From assembly GCF_052117125.1 (NCBI RefSeq), contig NZ_JBQKJT010000008.1, forward strand, positions 62,001 through 126,000: a stretch of 64,000 bases of DNA, in the 5' to 3' direction. The stretch comes from Avoscillospira_A sp052117125. Its GTDB lineage: Bacteria > Bacillota > Clostridia > Oscillospirales > Oscillospiraceae. Every line of letters starts with the position of its first letter. Within the stretch, counting starts at the first letter, position 1. The translations under genes were made by a program, and so were the position numbers. This document shows positions 45,313 through 53,374 of this stretch, piece by piece. The notes under the pieces are model-generated. The model did no database searches, had not been told where the DNA came from, and saw nothing but the letters and a program-made list of their open reading frames with translations.

Positions 45313-45674
45313 TCCCCCAGGGGCGGCACCTCCACTTTAAACTTCTCGCCGCAGCCGGGGCAGGTGACCTCAATGCGGATGGGCTCCATGGCGTTGATCT
45401 GCTGATACAGATTCTGCAAGTAAGCCATGTCCGAAGAGGGCAGCTTTTCAATGATTTTGTTGTCAATGGCGGGCAGGGACCCCAATCGGGTAATTACCCG
45501 CGTCATCAATACCACACTGAGGTAGGCGGGATTCTGCTGGACACGGGGGTCCTTCAGAGGCAGAATTTCATCGGCCGCCGTGGCAAACCGCATGGTACCC
45601 TCCCGGTGAACCGTTCCCGTTTCATCCATATATCCTCTGGGCAGTGTAAAGGGGTATTCCGTCTGATAGGCCAT
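45306..45674 (-). CDS. CIS tail-assembly-type protein, 122 aa
   Basis: This protein lies between the major tube gene and the DUF6760-like frame, the position where phages encode tail assembly chaperones. It begins YPFTLPRGYMDETGTVHREG, with helical middle DPRVQQNPAYLSVVLMTRVI, and ends with a zinc-ribbon-like CPGCGEKFKVEVPP that has only one CxxC pair. AGGAG lies upstream of the ATG. The family is seen in CIS loci; chaperone or accessory function is inferred from order. Confidence 0.65.
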   Translation of the reverse strand: MAYQTEYPFTLPRGYMDETGTVHREGTMRFATAADEILPLKDPRVQQNPAYLSVVLMTRVITRLGSLPAIDNKIIEKLPSSDMAYLQNLYQQINAMEPIRIEVTCPGCGEKFKVEVPPLGES

Positions 45675-45787
45675 ACTGTTTCGTTCTCCTCACTGTACCG
45701 CGCCGCTGCGCGTCCATACTGCTTGACTGACAGATAGAAGGGATGCCGCGCCCCGGTCCTCACCGTTGGGACGCGGCATTATCCTGC

Positions 45788-46210
45788 TCAGTCAGTTCTG
45801 GTCAGACCCTCGTGGGCCAACTCGATGGTCTCAATGGCCACCTCGGAGGAGGTACCGTTGAAATCGGGGGCGGTGTACTTCACCGGCCAGGCGTTGATGC
45901 AGCGCCAGGAGGCGGCGGGAGAGCCCTCCTCATCCAGGGCCGTCAGGGTGACGGTCTTCTTCTCAATGGTACCCTCGGTGATATCGATAAGCCAGTCATA
46001 GAGCACCATGGTCTCGGAAGCACCCCATTTCAGGGTGATATTGCCGTACTTGATCAGGCCGGGCAGCTTGGTGGGCGTGATGGCGGGGTCGTCGCCGGCC
46101 CGATACTCCACCACGTCCATGGTGGCGTCGAAGCCGCTGACCTCGCTGAAACTGCCGGCGTCCAGACCGTCGATTTCCAGACGGAATCTAAAATTTCTAT
46201 AAGGAAGCAC
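45788..46210 (-). CDS. Major CIS tube protein (gp19/Hcp-like fold)
   Basis: The protein is about 140 aa. YRNFRFRLEIDGLDAGSFSE, VSGFDATMDVVEYRAG and the C-terminal IETIELAHEGL are typical of T4 gp19-like inner tube proteins. GTG at 46210, 12 bases after AAGGAG, gives the usual N-terminus; a TTG at 46222 lies too close to the ribosome site. It follows the sheath gene by 50 bases, the normal sheath-tube order of contractile systems. Confidence 0.9.
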   Translation of the reverse strand: MLPYRNFRFRLEIDGLDAGSFSEVSGFDATMDVVEYRAGDDPAITPTKLPGLIKYGNITLKWGASETMVLYDWLIDITEGTIEKKTVTLTALDEEGSPAASWRCINAWPVKYTAPDFNGTSSEVAIETIELAHEGLTRTD

Positions 46211-46259
46211 TGAAAACGTCAACTCCTTTTATGTAAACATTGCATCCCGTGGGATCGGC

Positions 46260-47972
46260 TCATTCGCCGGTCTTCTGGGTCAGACGGAAGATCACAAATT
46301 CGGCAGGCTTCACCGGAGCCACGCCGATGACGCAGACCAGTCGGCCGTTGTCGATATCGTCCTGGGTCATGGTGTTGGAGCCGATATTGACAAAGAACGC
46401 ATCGGCCGTGGTGGCGCCGGCCAGGGCGCCGCTGCGCCACATGCCCTCCAGGAACACTTCGATGGTGCGGCGGACACGAATCCACAGCAGTTCGTCGTTG
46501 GGCTCAAAGACCACCCAGTTGGTATTGGCCTTGATGGACTCCTCCAGGAAGATGAACAGACGGCGGACGTTGACATACTTCCACTGGGGCTTGGAGCTGG
46601 CAGTGCGGGCGCCCCACACGCGGATGCCCTGGCCCGGGAACCGCCGAATCAGATTAACGCCGTTGGGATTGAGCATATCCTGCTCAGCAGTGTTGTAGGT
46701 GACAGCCAGACCGGTGCAGTTCGCCACAGTCTCATTGGCCGGAGCCTTGTGGACGCCGCGGGTGTTGTCGCTGCGGGCATAGATGCCCAGCACAGAGCCG
46801 GAGGGCGGAATCAGCATATTGCGCTTGTCCAGCGGATCGAATACCTCCAGCCAGGGATGGTACATGGCACAGTAATCGCTGTCCACGATGTTGCGGTGCT
46901 CCATGATCTCCGTGACGCTCTTGGCATCCTTGGGCATATCCAGCACGGCAAAGCGGCTGCCCAGTCCTTCACAATGGGCCACCAGGGACAGCTGCACATT
47001 GGGAGCGGTGATACCGGGTACCGCCATCAGGGACACATCGCTGTTGTCCAGGAACGCCTGGATGCCGGTACGGGAACCGGGACCCCTGTCCTCGCCGATG
47101 AAGTCGCCGTCGCTGAGCGCCGCAGCGGTACCATTGCTGCCGCCGGTCAGCTGTAGCTTCACCGTGTCTTTGTCACAGCCGGAAGCGGTTTTCACCAGAT
47201 CGATGGGCGCTACAGGCTCCTCATTGTGGCGGGCCGTCACGTCCACCAGTTCAGACTTGGCCAGAACCTTTTCAATGAAATGAGGGGTGGTAATGTTGAA
47301 CGAAACGCTCTCATAGCTCTCCACCGTATCCTCACAATGGAGCTCCAGGTTGAGTTCGCAGGTCCGCACGGTGGTCTTGGGCAGAAGCGCCGTATCTACC
47401 ACCACAGCCGCGCTGAACGGCTTCTCCATGGTGACGTTGTTGCCTTCCACCGCAGAGACAATGCCGTACTCCCGGCCGTCGGGGCCGTTCAGTTCCACCA
47501 CATCGCCCACATAAAAGTCCGCGGCATTTTTCAGAACGTACCGACCTTCGCCGCCGTCTTCAAGAATCTGGGACTTGGCCTTGCTGGCCGCCGTGACGCT
47601 CACCACAATCCGGTTGCCCCAGCTGCCGGGGTTCTTTGCGGTAAATTGCAGCAAATCGCCGCACTTTACCGCCGCCACAGCCGCATCGGAGGGAACCACG
47701 CGCATAACATAGGCGCGGGCGCCGCCGTTGGCAAAGAAGTGGTTGACGGCATAGGCCAGATAGCGGTACTCACCGAACTCACTCTTCTGGAGATAACCGC
47801 CGAACTTCCGAGTGAAGTCGGAGGCGCTGGACACGAAGACCGGTGAACCGGAAACCGGTCCCTTCTCGGCCAAGCCCACAAAGCCTGCCGTACTGGTACC
47901 CACACCCTGCATGGGGGCCGGGCCGCTGTCAAATTCCTCCACATAGACGCCGGGGGACAAATATTCCGCCAT
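46260..47972 (-). CDS. Contractile sheath protein
   Basis: This 570-aa protein is a full-length sheath of the T4 gp18/eCIS type. The N-terminus EYLSPGVYVEEFDSGPAPMQ is the universal handle. The C-terminal interlocking region has WKYVNVRRLFIFLEESIKAN, DELLWIRVRRTIEVFLEGM and PAEFVIFRLTQKTGE. A single sheath gene is present, where PVC/Afp have three. An insertion at about 150-260 probably forms the outer domain. It is the second gene of the CIS operon. Confidence 0.95.
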   Translation of the reverse strand: MAEYLSPGVYVEEFDSGPAPMQGVGTSTAGFVGLAEKGPVSGSPVFVSSASDFTRKFGGYLQKSEFGEYRYLAYAVNHFFANGGARAYVMRVVPSDAAVAAVKCGDLLQFTAKNPGSWGNRIVVSVTAASKAKSQILEDGGEGRYVLKNAADFYVGDVVELNGPDGREYGIVSAVEGNNVTMEKPFSAAVVVDTALLPKTTVRTCELNLELHCEDTVESYESVSFNITTPHFIEKVLAKSELVDVTARHNEEPVAPIDLVKTASGCDKDTVKLQLTGGSNGTAAALSDGDFIGEDRGPGSRTGIQAFLDNSDVSLMAVPGITAPNVQLSLVAHCEGLGSRFAVLDMPKDAKSVTEIMEHRNIVDSDYCAMYHPWLEVFDPLDKRNMLIPPSGSVLGIYARSDNTRGVHKAPANETVANCTGLAVTYNTAEQDMLNPNGVNLIRRFPGQGIRVWGARTASSKPQWKYVNVRRLFIFLEESIKANTNWVVFEPNDELLWIRVRRTIEVFLEGMWRSGALAGATTADAFFVNIGSNTMTQDDIDNGRLVCVIGVAPVKPAEFVIFRLTQKTGE

Positions 47973-48045
47973 AAGTTTCGATTCCTGAGGTCACGGAACC
48001 GCCGGAGCGCTGCCGTGCCCGAGAATCCGTTCAACTCCTTTCTGT

Positions 48046-48945
48046 CTATTCTTGATCAAATTCAGATGGATTGCTGTAAAAAAGGATATCTTCATCCGCC
48101 GTGGTTTCCGGCGTCTGCTCCCATGGAAGGGTCTGTTCCGCCTCCATTGTCCGCAGTGGAGAGGCGCTTCCCATGGCCTCCCACTTTTTGCGGATGTAAA
48201 GTTGGTAGTCGTCGGTTCGCCGGTTTTCCCTGGCCTTTTCCACGGCTTTGGCAAATTTTTTGCGAAATTCTACCTGCTTCTGCTGCTTGCGGCCTGCAAA
48301 GGCCGTAATTCCCGAAGCTGCCGTATGGAGCTGGCTGCGCTGGTCTTGGCTGTCGTGCTCCATCTGACGCAGCTGCCGGACTCGGTTCCGCTCCTGTCCC
48401 ACTTTCTGAAAGGGCAGCACCCGGTCCATGGTGGTGTCTCCCCCCTCCATGGATGACATCTGCCCCATCCGGCGCAGAACGGTTCTGGGCGTTCTGGCAA
48501 CATCGCACCGCAATTCCATGGCCCCTTCGGAGAAGGAGTCGTCATTGCTGCGGAACCGCTCCCGGCCCTGCATATTGCGGACCCTGGCCCGGTTCTCCTG
48601 AACCTCCCGCCCCTGGGTATCGTTCTCATGACGGACAAAGCTGACAACCGTGTCCTTCTTCTGTGCGTCGTAGCCCACCTCTGCCCGACCCGTGGTCAAT
48701 TCCACTTCACCGGACAGCTGCGGTTGTTCTTCCCACGGCGCACAAGCCGACGGGCGCACGCTTTTTAGGCGCTGCGCCTTGTCCCGTGCCGGTTTGAAAC
48801 GAATGGTCTCCGCCATCTCCAAATCCAGATCGTCAATATACTGCCCGGTCTGTTCGTTGCCGGCGGCGCTGACCGTGGCATGATCGCCGGCGGCGCGGGC
48901 CCACTTGTTTTTTCGGCGTTCGCGCCGTATGTTCTCTTGGAACAT
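48046..48945 (-). CDS. Unrecognised charged protein, first gene of the CIS operon
   Basis: This 299-aa soluble protein is rich in Arg, Gln and Glu. Its central part is strongly helical (QERNRVRQLRQMEHDSQDQR, QKQVEFRKKFAKAVEKAREN), suggesting a coiled coil, and the end is acidic (ADEDILFYSNPSEFDQE). I do not know its family. ATG at 48945 (after GGGGAAACG) is chosen; an ATG at 49014 lies 29 bases from the predicted transcription start and has a poorer ribosome site. Leading a CIS operon, it might be an assembly factor or regulator. Confidence 0.55.
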   Translation of the reverse strand: MFQENIRRERRKNKWARAAGDHATVSAAGNEQTGQYIDDLDLEMAETIRFKPARDKAQRLKSVRPSACAPWEEQPQLSGEVELTTGRAEVGYDAQKKDTVVSFVRHENDTQGREVQENRARVRNMQGRERFRSNDDSFSEGAMELRCDVARTPRTVLRRMGQMSSMEGGDTTMDRVLPFQKVGQERNRVRQLRQMEHDSQDQRSQLHTAASGITAFAGRKQQKQVEFRKKFAKAVEKARENRRTDDYQLYIRKKWEAMGSASPLRTMEAEQTLPWEQTPETTADEDILFYSNPSEFDQE

Positions 48946-49050
48946 CGTTCGTTTCCCCGCGCTTTCTCCTGCCGTAACAGGCCACGTCATTGGCCTTTTT
49001 TGAGAGCCGGACATTTCTTCGACAAAAATACCCTAAATCCTCGCATTTTC

Positions 49051-49078
49051 ATTATAATTTTTCCTTATTTGTTGTCAA
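49051..49078 (-). promoter_or_regulatory. Near-consensus sigma-A promoter of the CIS operon
   Basis: On the minus strand a perfect -35 TTGACA (49078-49073) and a perfect -10 TATAAT (49056-49051) have a 16-base spacer. It is the only promoter seen for the 22-kb operon. Such strength suggests the operon must be held off by a repressor or is controlled later in expression. Confidence 0.75.
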
Positions 49079-49169
49079 TAGTTTTGGAACGGATGACCAT
49101 TCTACCGTAATGAAAAATGCAATTTGTCTGATTTTTTCTATTTTATGGCATATCGACTCGCTGTTTAGT

Positions 49170-49206
49170 AAAAAAAATAGAAGAGGCCGCTGCCTCTTCT
49201 ATTTTT
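49170..49206 (-). terminator. Terminator overlapping the end of the LytTR gene
   Basis: The AAAATAGAAGAGGC/GCCTCTTCTATTTT stem has a 4-base loop and a T7 tail on the minus strand. It includes the LytTR stop codon, so the regulator is insulated from the CIS operon. Confidence 0.85.
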
Positions 49207-50029
49207 CCTCGCATGGCGTATTGTAATGGACTGCCAACTTTTCCCGTACTTCCCGGAATTTCTTTACCGGGATAGGAACTTCCTGTCCATCGGCCAATAC
49301 GGCACAGTAGGGCCGAATCTGGGTAATATAATCTACATTGAGCACATAGCTGCGGTGTACTGCCATAAATCCCGCCCCTGCAGCCTGGGAAAATTCCGCA
49401 ATGCTCATACGGGCGTCGATGGACTCTCCTTTGGCTGTCTGAATGATGCAGAACCGGCGGTCAGCTGCCGCAGACACAATCTTCGCCGGCGCCAGGAAGT
49501 GCGTCACGCCCTCTTTTCGGTCCGGCACCATGATTCGGCGCATCTCAACCTGTCGACGGTAATGACGCATCATATATTCGCGGGCCATATAACCCATTTC
49601 CCGGACCACCGTGGTTCCCGGGTCGATTTTCAGCTCTCCCATAGGATTGGACACATGGAGATGGCGGATCACCAGCTCCCCTTTCACCAGTTCCCATACA
49701 AATGTACACCGCTGCTGCACCTGCAAAAAGTAATCCTCACTTGCATCGGTTGTCGTCAGATACCGCCCTGCAATGGTACAGGCGTTACCCGTGTTTTGAA
49801 TTACAATAAACTCCTGCCCCAGCAGATGGCACCGCTGCAAATGCGGCATGGCCATCCGGCAATCCTCCCGCACCTGTTGGATGCCCTCCAGAAACTGGGA
49901 TTGTGCCGACGCAATCCAGACTACATCCTCCACACACCGGGATAGGACAAATTCCGCATCTCCCTGTCAATAGTGTTCCAGGCACTGGCGGGTCAACTCC
50001 ACCGCTTGTGCGACCATCTCCTTGCGCAT
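49199..50029 (-). pseudogene. LytTR-family regulator with NTF2/SnoaL-like N-terminus, interrupted by in-frame TGA
   Basis: The frame starts at the ATG at 50029 with a strong AAGGAGGAG site, encodes MRKEMVAQAVELTRQCLEHY, then has TGA (49969-49967), and continues in frame with QGDAEFVLSRCVEDVVWIAS and a sensor domain. It ends with a complete LytTR DNA-binding domain (FMAVHRSYVLNVDYITQIRP). Related proteins usually have Trp at the stop position (YWxGD), so a TGG-to-TGA change is likely. A GTG at 49933 could restart translation, giving 244 aa. Lying just upstream of the CIS promoter, it may have controlled it. Confidence 0.72.
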
Positions 50030-50058
50030 GGTTTGGCTCCTCCTTGTAAAGTACCTTT

Positions 50059-50087
50059 ATCATATTGTTTTAGAGTACATTTGTCAA
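50059..50087 (-). promoter_or_regulatory. Promoter of the LytTR gene
   Basis: TTGACA (50087-50082), a 17-base spacer and TATGAT (50064-50059) lie on the minus strand, 29 bases before the ATG at 50029. Confidence 0.75.
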
Positions 50088-50334
50088 TCATACAGCCTGG
50101 TTTCCCATAGTTCCAAAATAACCAGATTTCTGCGGTAGCAACATACCTGTCGAATGGATATTGAGAATCTTAGAATCCTATGCAATAATAAACTTTTACC
50201 CATAACGCTGATCCATTGCAACATGAAACAAGCTACGCCAGCCTGATTGATGCGAGGGCGTAAAAAGGCGTAGGCAAATTTTAGAGGAGAGCAGAAAGCC
50301 TTGTAAATCAAGAGTTTTGGGATAGGTATAAGAT

Positions 50335-50354
50335 AAAATGAAATTAGGTATCGT
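50335..50354 (+). repeat. Left attachment site (attL) core, 20 bp
   Basis: AAAATGAAATTAGGTATCGT is identical to 54934-54953, where it forms the start of ychF. Flanking bases differ on both sides, fixing the length at 20. Confidence 0.85.
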
Positions 50355-50480
50355 CGCTTAATCGCAATTACCTATATTGCAGTTTATCTCTATAAAACTC
50401 CAATTTTTATGTTTTTTCACTGTTTTTCCAAATGTTTTTCGCCATATTTCATTATGTAATTTTATAAAGTCTTATGGCGA

Positions 50481-50506
50481 TTGGTGGAGCAAATGGTGGA
50501 GTAATC
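50481..50506 (+). repeat. Putative integrase arm-binding site, left
   Basis: TTGGTGGAG, three bases, ATGGTGGAGTAATC. Nearly the same pair occurs in the same orientation at 54864-54888. Both contain two GGTGGA units, about one turn apart. Confidence 0.55.
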
Positions 50507-50696
50507 GACAAGTCTGTTGGAAATGAGTCCCATTGCAACGCAAATAAAAAATTAAAACTTTTATTTTTAAAGGAATTGGGCGAAAATTTTTTGACCTTCA
50601 GTTTCTGGGGTGCGATATGACAGAGCGTTCCGTGGAAATTGCAGACAATTGGTTTTCCCCTTCCGATTGATCCCCCCTCATCACGCAATCACAGTT

Positions 50697-50736
50697 AAAA
50701 ACAGCTTGACATTTTCTCAATGTCAAGCTGTTTTTC
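50697..50736. terminator. Palindromic terminator-like hairpin
   Basis: AAAACAGCTTGACATT/AATGTCAAGCTGTTTT has a 5-base loop, with A- and T-tracts on both sides, so it may act in both directions. Confidence 0.65.
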
Positions 50737-50913
50737 TTGTCATAGATTTTACATTATTTGTAAGATAAAACCAAAATAAAAATTCTAAATTCGTTTTAGT
50801 GAAGAAAGTATTTTAAAAAATCCTTTGACAGAAATATTCCTTTGTAGTACGCTCCCAATAGGTACCCCACCACCATATGCCCCACTCTTTTCCGTATCAA
50901 GGAGGCAACTTTT

Positions 50914-51471
50914 ATGAGCAGAGCAACCATCATCGCCATCACAAACTCCAAAGGTGGTGTTGGTAAAACAACAACCGCTTTAAACCTTGCTGCCGCACTG
51001 TCCGCCAAGGGAAAAACCGTGGCCCTGCTGGACAATGATCCCCAGGGCAATCTCACCGCCGCCTTGGGCTTCACTCCCGGCGAACAGCTGCGTACCCTGG
51101 CCAATCTGCTGCTGGCCGCCATTGATTATCCTGAAGATCTGGACCGATATCTGGACTCCTGTATCCTATCTACCCCCATCGGTGCAGACTTGATTCCGGC
51201 CAACAAACGGTTGGCAGATGCCGCTGCCCGGCTGCAGGTCCTGCAAATTTCCCAGTACAGTACCTTGCGAGACAATGGACAGCCGTGTGAGCTGATCTTG
51301 GCAAAGTTGCTGGAGAAGTTGACACCGCAGTATGAGTATCTCATCATTGACTGCGGTCTGAAGCACGAGCTTCTGACTGTCAATGCACTGGCCGCCGCCG
51401 ATTATTGCATTATCCCGGTTCAGTCTCATTTTCTGGCCAGCGAAGGCATCCCTGACGTACAAGGGCATTGA
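50914..51471 (+). CDS. ParA/Soj-family ATPase, C-terminally truncated
   Basis: This 185-aa protein has the full deviant Walker A (SKGGVGKTTTALNLA), LDNDPQGNLTAALG and the Walker B-like YEYLIIDCGL; the last two diverge from the usual DxxPQ and DxP motifs. ParA proteins are ~255 aa; here the sequence leaves the family at HFLASEG and stops after IPDVQGH. In the -1 frame at that point the DNA encodes SLTYKGIDDYLWNETRKG, which looks like the tail of another gene, so a deletion probably joined two genes. No ParB is visible. Confidence 0.8.
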   Translation: MSRATIIAITNSKGGVGKTTTALNLAAALSAKGKTVALLDNDPQGNLTAALGFTPGEQLRTLANLLLAAIDYPEDLDRYLDSCILSTPIGADLIPANKRLADAAARLQVLQISQYSTLRDNGQPCELILAKLLEKLTPQYEYLIIDCGLKHELLTVNALAAADYCIIPVQSHFLASEGIPDVQGH

Positions 51472-51512
51472 TGACTATTTATGGAATGAAACAAGAAAAG
51501 GAGCCTGATGTT

Positions 51513-52490
51513 ATGAACCAACCCATTTCCCTTCAATCCGTTCTCGGCGCCGCCGCCGGCGAAGAACAGCATATGCTGGGCAAGCTGCTGTATTTTTCCC
51601 TGTCCAACCTGCTGGTGAACCGGGAGGAGCTGGCAGCCCTCTGTGATGCCATGGGCCTGCACTACGGCGGCAGCAGCCGCTTATCCGTTGCCGACGCTTT
51701 CCGCAGCGCCACCGGCGATGTGCGGGAGCGCATTGTGTGCAAGCGCAACGGCGAGACCCAGATCTACCAGGTCTACTGCCGGGATAACCGCCGCACCGCC
51801 CGGGGCGTTCTCTCCCGGGAACTGGTCAAGGAGACGGTAAACCGGCAGACCAACCAATATGAAAAGCTGGCCAACATCTGTTACGATCGGGACAGCTGTA
51901 CGTTCCACTATGACAATCTGGTTTATGATGCCGATGTGGATGTCACCGGCCTTTGCCGTCGGGCGGAGGAATTGTTTGAGCTGTATCAGACGTGCGCTAA
52001 CCGGCGGCAGGTGGAGACCATCTGCGTCAACTACATCCGTTCCCTGGAGGCCACCAAGATCAGTATCAACGGCCACCTATTCTTCGTTCCCCGGCACACC
52101 ATGGGCCGGGTGGACGTACTGGAGGACTTTCTGGCAGAGATCAACCGTCTGAACCGGACCCAGCTGCCCGTGCTGGCCAATTCCATCTACATTCTGGACG
52201 ATGCCCGGCAGAGGGAAAAGATGACAGCGGAATTCTATGCCGCCGTCAAGAAGGAGATTGCCGACTACCAGGAGCGTGCCGGTTATCTGATCCAGAGCGG
52301 TAGTCAAAGCCCCGCTGTTCTGGAACGCTGGGTCGCACGGATCGACGCGCTAGAAGAAAAGAAGCGCCACTATGAGACGATCCTGCGCCGGGAGCTGGAC
52401 GGGCTGGATGAGGAGTTCAGCGCCTTGCAGCTTTTGTCCCAGGAACTGGCCATCCGGGCTCGGGGGCTTCGATTTCAAAAGGCCGCGTGA
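51513..52490 (+). CDS. Mobile-element protein, DUF6744-like
   Basis: This 325-aa soluble protein is of a type common in small integrative elements of Firmicutes. It has an N-terminal conserved part (LLYFSLSNLLVNREELAALC), a mid segment YQVYCRDNRRTARGVLSREL, and a helical, coiled-coil C-terminus (EEKKRHYETILRRELDGLDE). The function is unknown to me; the DUF assignment is tentative. ATG at 51513 is preferred because AGGAG lies 9 bases upstream; an earlier ATG at 51468 overlaps the parA end. Confidence 0.6.
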   Translation: MNQPISLQSVLGAAAGEEQHMLGKLLYFSLSNLLVNREELAALCDAMGLHYGGSSRLSVADAFRSATGDVRERIVCKRNGETQIYQVYCRDNRRTARGVLSRELVKETVNRQTNQYEKLANICYDRDSCTFHYDNLVYDADVDVTGLCRRAEELFELYQTCANRRQVETICVNYIRSLEATKISINGHLFFVPRHTMGRVDVLEDFLAEINRLNRTQLPVLANSIYILDDARQREKMTAEFYAAVKKEIADYQERAGYLIQSGSQSPAVLERWVARIDALEEKKRHYETILRRELDGLDEEFSALQLLSQELAIRARGLRFQKAA

Positions 52491-52660
52491 TTGACCGTTC
52501 TTCCAAAAAAGAAAATCCTGTTCATTTCCCTGTTTCGACAGAATAAATAGTGTGCATCTGCTATGGTTATGACAGCAAAACACCCCATTTCCCTAATATT
52601 TTCCACTTTTTTACAATTTCACACGGATTGCTGCTCGTAACAAAAATGGGAGGTTACACT

Positions 52661-53149
52661 ATGCAAGAAACGGTACGGAAACAGGTGGAAACCCTTTTGA
52701 GGTCGTATCCCGAACTGCTCCGCAAGGTCGAGTTGCTGCGATACGAATTGAATCATTCCGCCGCCATCTCTCCCCAGGAGATGATGGAAGCCATGGCCTT
52801 TGCCAAATCCGACGGCATGGGCCATGGCACCGGCGAGATCTCCAACAAGACGCTGTACATCGCTATGAGCTACCAGGACGCCGCAGAACGCATCAATATG
52901 GAAGCCGTAGAGGAATTGGTGGAGCGTCTGGTCCCTATGGAACGAACGCTTCACCGGCTGGAACACCATCTGCGCCTGCTGTCCACCCCAGAGCAGGAGG
53001 TTATCCGTCTGTGTTACTTTGAGCAGAAATCCCTGCCGGATGCCGCACAGGCTATGTCCACTTCCGTCTGGGCCGTCCGAAAACAGCGGGATGCTGCCGT
53101 CACCAATCTGGCCAATATGTATGCCTTTGTGGCAGGTCCCAACCTGTAG
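52661..53149 (+). CDS. Sigma-region-4-like HTH protein (ArpU/RinA/DUF1492 type)
   Basis: This 162-aa protein has a helical N-terminus and a C-terminal helix-turn-helix like sigma region 4: RLLSTPEQEVIRLCYFEQKS, then LPDAAQAMSTSVWAVRKQRD. Phage and element late regulators of this kind switch structural or excision genes. GGGAGG precedes the ATG. It lies upstream of the promoter/operator before the excisionase gene and may control it. Confidence 0.65.
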   Translation: MQETVRKQVETLLRSYPELLRKVELLRYELNHSAAISPQEMMEAMAFAKSDGMGHGTGEISNKTLYIAMSYQDAAERINMEAVEELVERLVPMERTLHRLEHHLRLLSTPEQEVIRLCYFEQKSLPDAAQAMSTSVWAVRKQRDAAVTNLANMYAFVAGPNL

Positions 53150-53218
53150 ATTCAGAGTTCGCAGGAAAACACACGATATTCACACGAAATACACAGGATA
53201 TTCGCACGGGGTGTGTAC

Positions 53219-53248
53219 TTGATTCCACATGGCGTCATGTGGTATGAT
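53219..53248 (+). promoter_or_regulatory. Promoter with a palindromic operator as its spacer, ahead of xis-int
   Basis: TTGATT (53219-53224) and TATGAT (53243-53248) are separated by 18 bases that form the perfect inverted repeat CCACATG-GCGT-CATGTGG. A dimeric repressor bound there would block RNA polymerase directly. ACACGATATTCACACG-like repeats lie just upstream (53170-53205) and may be further sites. Confidence 0.65.
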
Positions 53249-53264
53249 TAAGCTACCAAAATTG

Positions 53265-53304
53265 AAAGCTCCCCACCCGATTATCGAGTGCCGGGAGCTT
53301 TTTC
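53265..53304 (+). terminator. Leader terminator (attenuator-like) upstream of xis
   Basis: The AAAGCTCCC/GGGAGCTTT stem is followed by a T run about 15 bases after the expected transcription start, before the xis gene. Read-through would be needed to express xis and int from this promoter. Confidence 0.65.
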
Positions 53305-53374
53305 CTGTCCAGAATTCCATAAACAAGCTACTGCTTCCTGCCATCTATTGTTTATTCAGAAAGGACGGAATATC

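Larger units (their letters stand above)
50088..50912. other. Gene-poor AT-rich junction between host DNA and integrated element
   Basis: No gene is supported here. The interval holds the left 20-bp att copy (50335), candidate integrase arm sites (50481) and a terminator-like palindrome (50697). Short open frames at 50084-50311 and 50452-50688 lack ribosome sites and recognisable products. The left att copy leaves a 7-codon orphan start of ychF (MKLGIVA, stop). Confidence 0.6.

Noticed and set aside
26357..49014. Prophage interpretation of the sheath/tube operon
   Set aside because: No terminase, portal, capsid, lysis or replication genes; the AAA+ ATPase, DUF4255, DUF4280 and DUF4157 genes are CIS markers.
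50084..50688. Two short minus-strand open frames (75 and 78 codons) in the AT-rich junction
   Set aside because: No ribosome sites, no recognisable product, and they overlap att and arm sites.
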